Assembly: GCA_905397405.1 (NCBI GenBank)
Contig: CAJPVJ010000136.1
Span: 1-36,710, forward strand
DNA: 36,710 nt
DNA from: Oppiella nova
Lineage: Eukaryota; Arthropoda; Arachnida; Sarcoptiformes; Oppiidae
Direction: 5' to 3'
In this document: positions 30,194 through 36,710 of the stretch, piece after piece
Position numbering within the stretch: the stretch's first letter is position 1
How the letters are laid out: every line of letters starts with the position of its first letter
Translations under genes and position numbers: made by a program
Notes under the pieces: generated by a model
Databases searched by the model: none
What the model saw: the letters and a program-made list of their open reading frames with translations, nothing else
What the model was told of the DNA's origin: nothing

Positions 30194-30377
30194 AATATGA
30201 ATATGAGACTCGATTATATGAAACAGCGGCAATGATTTATATGAGTAATATAAGATTAAGATTTTTATGGAACGTTGTGTATTGGTTTACTATGAGACAC
30301 GTTACAAATAAAGCTTAATCTTATATTACTGGCATAAAAATCATTGTCGCTGTTTCATATAATCGAGATTCATATTT
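30194..30377. repeat. Long inverted repeat, about 184 nt
   Basis: Left arm around 30194-30272 and right arm around 30311-30377 pair with few mismatches (CTCGATTATATGAAACAGCG shared, then CAATGATTT and TAATATAAGATTAAG). The middle contains a smaller pairing segment around AACGT/ACGTT. Confidence 0.88.
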
Positions 30378-31727
30378 ATTAAATAGAAAAATAACATTAA
30401 AATGATTAATACATTAAAAGGATTATTAGACACATAATAAAAATACTTTATAGTAAAAATATTGGCACACAATTTAATCCCAAATTACAACTAGCTATGT
30501 GTAATAAAAATTAAGATTTTAAAAATTACTATTAATACTAAAGTATATTTTCTTATTCATAAGTACTAGTCTTGTAAGTATTATATTAATATATAAAATA
30601 CATACATCGCTAGTTGACCGCTATCGGTCACATATGTGCGCCTATGGACTATACTGTATACTGTATATCTGGGAAAGCAGAACAAACTGAATATTAGTCT
30701 AGAACAAATCTTTAAACTATCTATAAATTATCTATAAATATTGCTTAATGTAAAGATAAAATTAAAGTTTTTTTTGTGAGACTCAGTTCTGATTTCTCAT
30801 ATATAATTTTTTAAAAATATATTACTAGTAAACATGCTTATACAGTACTGAATTACTATTATTTGTGATTTAAATGTTTTATTACAATTTGTATGTAAAT
30901 TAAACCAAAACTTAAAATAGATGAACAAAAAATTGTGAACAAAGTTAATTGTGAAAAGTCTTATACAGTAAATGAAATTTTGAATGAGTAAACTGCTTTT
31001 AATGTGAAAATTTCTATGAATATAAGAATATAATACTGTACTGTAGTCACCATTTTTGTTCATCAATTTTACGTTTAGATTTATTTATATAGATTTATTA
31101 TTTTTAAAAACAGTTTCTCATAAATCTATTTAAAATAGTTAATTGAAAGATATTTTTATATTTACAATAACTATTAAAATTGAGATAATTTTGGGTTTTA
31201 TATTGATTTTAATGAATAATTTGATATGAGTTGAAACAAAATCTTAAACTTTTGAAATATTTGAGATGAAAATACATTTGACTTTTTGTTTATTTTTAAA
31301 ACATTTTTACTAGATTTTTATTATAAATATAATACTTTAAATTAGATTATAACGACGACAAAAGTCTATATCAATTAAAAACATTATTAGTCTATAATGA
31401 GAGTCATAATAGAATTTGATGTTATGAATATTCAGTCTTTATTTAAAAATAAATCATTTTATGTAACAATAACTCAAAACTAGTGAAGCGAACGCTGTTT
31501 TCGGTAAAAACTCTTTAGGACTCAAAAAGTAATCTTTAAATGGATTTTGAAGTTTTTAAATGAAATCTAAATTACAATTATATAGAGAGGGCTCCATTTG
31601 GTGTCGTCTTCTCTCATTGAAGGGCTGTTAGTGTTAACAATGCGTTACATAATGTAGTGTTGCATCCCTTCCCTCCCGTCCCTCCCTTACCTCCTTTTGC
31701 TGCTCTGACTCTGACCTTCCAGTCGGG

Positions 31728-31735
31728 TATATAAG
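31728..31735 (+). promoter_or_regulatory. TATA box of the secreted-protein gene
   Basis: TATATAAG preceded by a C/T-rich tract (about 31668-31720). About 30 nt downstream is a perfect 6-bp inverted repeat GTGTTG-GCT-CAACAC (31753-31767), which overlaps the expected transcription start. The ATG follows at 31921. Confidence 0.7.
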
Positions 31736-31920
31736 CCAAAAGTCGGTCACAAGTGTTGGCTCAACACATATAAGTTATAATCATATATTGAAAGCCAACA
31801 GTGAATCACAAGAATCGCATCGCATGTGTCACACAATTATCACATCACTGTTATTGAGTCCCAAGTGATCGGAAATACCATAACTCCTGTCAAAGGGAAA
31901 AGGTATCCATTCATTACACA

Positions 31921-34900
31921 ATGAGGAGCGTAAGTCATATATTCATTTCTATTCTGTATCCATATCTTAATTCAATAAACTTAAGATTTAATTCAATTAT
32001 TCCTTAACAAGTTCCAAATTTTCAGCCAATTTTCTTATTTAATCTCTCATTTTTAGATAAGTTTCAATGTTGTTCATATTTTGTACTTGATTGATTTAGA
32101 ATGTAAAATTTAGATATTTTTAATGTTATTATCTTTTAAAAGTTGAATGCAAATTTAGTAAGTTATTTGATTCTGTTGTAACATTAGTTCATACAATTTT
32201 GCTCTTTTGGTAAACAGTTTGAATGACATGTCAAAAGTGTTGTTAAACTATATATTATTTTGTAACATATCTGCTATGATTTAACAAAATAAGTCTTTCA
32301 ACTCTTCTTTCAATATATCAGTACTGTTTAACACTATTACAGTCATTTGAAAGACTCATTTCGTTAATCATAGCAAATATCTAAAAGTGACAAATAAAAC
32401 AAACCGCAAAACATTATACCATAATTATAACTTATATTCTATAAGGTATTAGAAATTATGAAAAAATCTACTACAGTAATTACAGATAAGATTGTACTGC
32501 TTACCTGATTGTCAAATTAACGATGTTTTCAATTTTAAAAATTTGATTTGTATTATTTAAATGTTATTTACGCATATTACAAAGTATATACGAATTATAT
32601 CTCATGGAAAATTTTAAAAAATCATTTTAATAATAAATATATTTTTACTGATATATTCTTAGAAATAGATGTTTAATGAATAAAAATAAAAATTCCCATA
32701 TTTTTCCATACGATTTTCCCATAGTTTCAAGTCATAAGAAATGCAATGATCGTTAAAAACATATTTTTGATTGAATTTCAATTATATTTTCTTTTATGAA
32801 CCAAAAAACTTGATTATATTTTTGTTAATTATACTGAAACGCGTTGAACTAAATTATACATAATAATCGTTTGCAATGATTTTCAAGTGTTTTTTCTCAT
32901 TGAGAATATATCACATAAAATATGATTTCGTTTGACTGACTCTTCACAACATAATTAACTGTGAATTTCATATAATTCTCATTTGTGTAATAAAAATTAC
33001 AGTTAATTTTTTTACAGTTAATGGAATTATTTATATTCGCATAATTGCAACCATTGTTGAAGTGAATCATGTCCACAACACAAACTGATTCCTATCTAAT
33101 ATGTATCCAAAACAATGAACACTAAAATGCCCTCAATTTTGATGAGAACTATTGATTGTTGACATTGACTTTGAAACTACACTATTCTTATTGCAATAAA
33201 TTGTATTTAGTTTATACGACCAAACATTCAATTTATACGTAATATAAATGGACTGGTATTCAGACACTGTTATAAACAATATTAATATATATTTGTTTTT
33301 AAATAAATATAAAAATATATATTATAAAATATAAATATTTAAATGATTAATTTTAAAATGATTATTAATATTTAAAAATAGTTTTACCTTTCTATTTGAT
33401 TAAATTATAGATATTATCAACAAAACTATTTATCAAATATTTCCCCAAACAAACAAATCGTTTGACTTAATTATGATACAGGTATTATCAGATTAAGATG
33501 ATATTAACTTAATATGATTTATTATTAACATTTCTGATAATAATTGTCTTTTGTATAATTTATTTATAAATGAATTATTTTAAAATATCATTAATAAATA
33601 ATTAAAATATTAAAATGAGTATATAAATTTAATTTTATGCAATTTTTAATCAGTTGATATAATTTTTATAAAAGAAATGTTAAAAGGATAATATTAATAA
33701 TATTAAAAAAGTTTAGTATATACAGTATAAATACTAATATTTAGTTTATAAACTGTATAGGAAACTTTAAAGATATTAAAAATAATCTTTAATAATTCTA
33801 CTTTAATAAGTCTTTTTATTGTGGTATAGTATTATAATTCTGTAAAATGATATTTATAATAAAATATTTAAGTATTGAATAAAACTCTATTATTATATTA
33901 AATCATAATTTGTGTTACATTTAAAAGCAAGTTAAGTTTTGATATACGGTACAGTACTAGTATTAAACCTTTAAAATATAAATATACATATAAATATACT
34001 GTATACCGTATTCTACCTTACCTATTTTATATTAGATTAGATTAGTAATAATATTAAAAACTTTATGTAATAAAGATTTAAAAACTGTATAATAAGCAAT
34101 AAAAGTAATATGGTAATACAGTATATTATATCAACAAGAAATGCACAAATGTCAAGTGAAAGCTTTTGATTGAAAAATAATCATGTTTACTAAATGGGAT
34201 TTAACTTTATATATTTTATAGAATAACTATAATATTTCTTTTATATTAGATTTATATACTCTAAATTTATAAATTTATAATGATTAGAATAATATTTGTG
34301 TTCAGAATTGTTCACTTGGCATTTGTATATTTCTGCCATTTATAAATATACATAATTATCATAAATATATAATTTATATAAAAACTTTTTTGTACTTTCA
34401 ATAAATGGGTCATACGATGAAGACTCGCCTCCGGACTACGAGTGCATCACTAATTCAAAAGATCCAAATCATTGCTCATTTTAAGCGTGAATTTCAGTCT
34501 CGAAAATATTATTTTTTTATATTCTCTTAATTCCCTATCAAATTATTAAATGCAAAACAACTGATTATTATATACGAGAGAACTATACAATATAATATAT
34601 AATATACGTACAAACTAAAATACCATAATTTGTGAGCAATATTTTTAAATATATATATATCGAGTTTTGAAAAGCAATTTATTAGTGCATTATTCTGATG
34701 ACATACATTCATATGCACCCAACCCTTTTGAGGCAACCATAAAAATGGTTTAATTTTTTGTTAATTTTTTCTATTTTTACAAACATTTCAACTAAACGTA
34801 CATTCATTCAAAAGTGTTGTACAGTATATTATCCAAAGAATTCTCAACTCTTATTACATTCAACCGATAAAATTATTTAATACTGTATTTGACATATTAA

Positions 34901-36710
34901 AAATGCAATCAATTTTAGTACAGAATTTTGGTTTCAATACCTTTTTACTGCCCTATATTTAATTGATATTGAATTTTATATAAAATTTTTTGATTTACAA
35001 TTTAAATCAAATTTTATGACTTGTTTATGAGTAAAGTGCAAATATAAACTCATACAGTAATAACATTATGGCATTTATTTATATATTATACAGTATTACC
35101 GTATTTTCTAATCCAATTGATAATTGTTTGGTTGACACAGATTGGACTCCTTTTGAGTCTGATTTCACTAATCAGTCAAATAAGATGTGAAGAGTTGCTG
35201 AATGCAAAGAACAGCGAATCCAAAGTGGAAGTCAAATACGCGGGTCCTATCGTCTACACCAATGAAAAGCCGCCGATTGTCTACTTTCCCACCCCTCCCA
35301 CCACTTCATCAACAGAAATGAAATCTAAAGAACTGAATGTTAGCTTTAAGAACAGTATAGAATACGTTCCCTTTCCATACCAAGAACTACCGGTTCTTAT
35401 ATATAAGTCCAAAGATAACCCACCGCTTCATGTGGTGTCAGATAACAGACATAATGACAGTTCAAATCAATTAAATGCAAACATTGAGAAGCGTTTGGGC
35501 GAAATGACTAGCCCTGGGAACTCACAGCGAGGGGGACGGGCTCTCAAATGGTCTAATTTTAAACTATTCAACGATATACCACTTGTGATGAAAGCCCCAA
35601 AGTGGTCAAACAGTGACAGTAAAGGTGTTAATGTATTGTCCAATCAATTCGTCGATATTAACAACAAATCATTAATAAATTCAGTCAATACTCCACTATC
35701 CCTGGCCAGTGCCCCGCATGTGATCTATTCAGGTCACCCGCCTATTCATGTGTTTCCGCAACCAATTATCCTAAAAGAGCCCGAATTGACGGCCGCGGAG
35801 ATGACGTCCGCTTCGGAAGACTTTCACTCATTAAAGAAACCAAATTCGGGAAACATTTTCGATATTTCGATGTCCGCCTCAAATAAACACGAAATCTCTG
35901 CCAACCCCTCGACGAGTCAGTTCTACTCATACGGAGGAACACCTCTGGGCTCAGGAGGCAGCGGTAAGAGTTATGGCTTCCGAGTGAAGACCAGAGGCAA
36001 TAAACACGACACCGAATACTCCGGGTCTCAAAACTATGACAATTACGACGACTCCTATTCGCCGCAACACTCCGACGGCTCATCCGAGTCCTCGTCGTCT
36101 GACGACAAATTCAAACCTTCCAATCATTTCTCGAGTTCCAGCAGTTCTTCGGACTCGAGTTCTGGAGATAATGATAAAGATTACGATAAACCGTCCGATA
36201 GTTATGGAAGAGAGAGGTCTCGAGAGAAATTTCCAAAATATAACGCAAACAATAATTGGATGGATTTGGAAGGACTCGACAACGGATGGTTGTCCTCACT
36301 GTTGGGCTATAATCGATGGCCGCGACCGCGAAGACCTATGGCTTTTATGAACAGTCCTACCAATGAGCACATGATGTTTGCCTCAACTCATGCCAATCCT
36401 ATGGAATACGAAAACCTGGCGCTAATGAACCCACACATCCGTCCCAACGGTTGGTACACCGGAATGAATGCTATGCGTCCCACAGCTTCTGCTATTAGAC
36501 CCGTTTACACACTGAGCAGTCTGTTTGGCTACAGACGACCTCCAGTTCCCGCTCCACCCACGCATTATATAGCGCGGCTCAATCCCTCTATGACCCATCC
36601 CAGCCCCAATATAGCACCTGTATCTCTTAAACCAATGAGTTTAAATCCCCAATATATGGGTCTCCCGAGTGTCTCATACCCAGTAAGGGTTCCGTACGCG
36701 CCATTTATGA
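31921..36710 (+). CDS. Secreted low-complexity Ser/Asp- and Pro/Met/Tyr-rich protein (3' end beyond window)
   Basis: Exon 1 is 31921-31929 (M-R-S), followed by a GTAAGT donor. The second exon starts at 35141 after a CAG acceptor and stays open for 523 codons to the window edge. The join creates a clean signal peptide (MRSIGLLLSLISLISQIRC). Beyond Cys19 I find no cysteine. The mature part has three KPPIVYFP / NPPLHVVS / HPPIHVFP-type repeats, two KWSN blocks, a Ser/Asp-rich stretch (about residues 312-355) and a Pro, Met, Tyr and Asn-rich C-terminal part. A very short first coding exon after a TATA promoter is typical of arthropod cuticle and other secreted structural proteins. I recognise no domain. 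A structural (cuticle, egg-coat, silk-like) or mineral-binding role is only a guess. Confidence 0.8.
31930..35140 (+). other. Intron 1 of the secreted-protein gene
   Basis: 3.2 kb, very AT-rich. It contains an imperfect hairpin (32266-32382) and two short, less AT-rich islands with protein-like + strand frames (34394-34479 and 34691-34752). Nothing else stands out. Confidence 0.75.
32266..32382. repeat. Imperfect inverted repeat, about 117 nt
   Basis: Left arm 32266-32302 and right arm 32341-32382 share GCTATGATT(T)AAC and AGTCTTTCAA in opposite orientation, with bulges. The loop is about 38 nt. The size and imperfect pairing resemble a microRNA precursor as much as a foldback element. Confidence 0.7.

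Larger units (their letters stand above)
23486..31920. other. 8.4-kb AT-rich intergenic region with repeats
   Basis: Contains no recognisable conserved gene. It holds three long hairpins (25132-25284, 28821-28998, 30194-30377), an AT microsatellite near 26858-26877, a Penelope-like remnant (28062-28476), one possible small secreted ORF (29241-29486) and, at its right end, the promoter of the gene starting at 31921. The remaining sequence shows only A/T-rich words. Confidence 0.7.

Overview
The window is a stretch of an AT-rich animal nuclear genome. Six conserved metazoan genes are recognisable and almost all are split by short introns (about 45-100 nt, occasionally longer) with GT-AG borders. 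Gene content, compact introns, noncoding sequence rich in poly-A/T and a TATA-driven secreted-protein gene fit an arthropod. A small-genome chelicerate such as a mite is my best guess, but this is inference from style, not from a diagnostic gene.

Layout. 1-147: possible 3' tail of an unknown + strand gene. 1176-2285 (-): MND1, meiotic recombination factor. 3184-4343 (+): PPT1, lysosomal thioesterase. 4666-11591 (-): GFAT (glutamine:fructose-6-phosphate amidotransferase), whose 3' half appears twice because of a scaffold join marked by a single n at 6505. 11592-15087: intergenic, with one 71-codon ORF and a 200-nt direct repeat. 15088-17815 (+): bifunctional PAPS synthase. 18123-19079 (-): NUBP1, intronless. 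20055-23485 (+): heparan sulfate N-deacetylase/N-sulfotransferase (NDST). 23486-31920: a long AT-rich intergenic tract holding long hairpins and a Penelope-like retroelement remnant with a hammerhead-like motif. 31921 to the window edge (+): a secreted low-complexity protein that I do not recognise, with a 3-codon first exon and a 3.2-kb intron.

Functional links. GFAT makes glucosamine-6-phosphate (the route to UDP-GlcNAc), PAPS synthase makes the sulfate donor, and NDST uses that donor to N-sulfate heparan sulfate. Three steps of one biosynthetic route therefore lie within about 19 kb.

Most striking observation. The two copies of the GFAT segment (4719-6504 and 6506-8291, constant offset 1787) agree wherever I compared them except for one 127-nt block. 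There, 7945-8071 is the plain complement, not the reverse complement, of 6158-6284. No known DNA rearrangement makes this, so a data or assembly artefact (or a deliberate edit) is the first explanation to test. Other notable points are an 11-nt microexon and a vertebrate-like alternative exon site in GFAT, a tandem duplication in MND1 that copies a splice acceptor, and five long hairpins.
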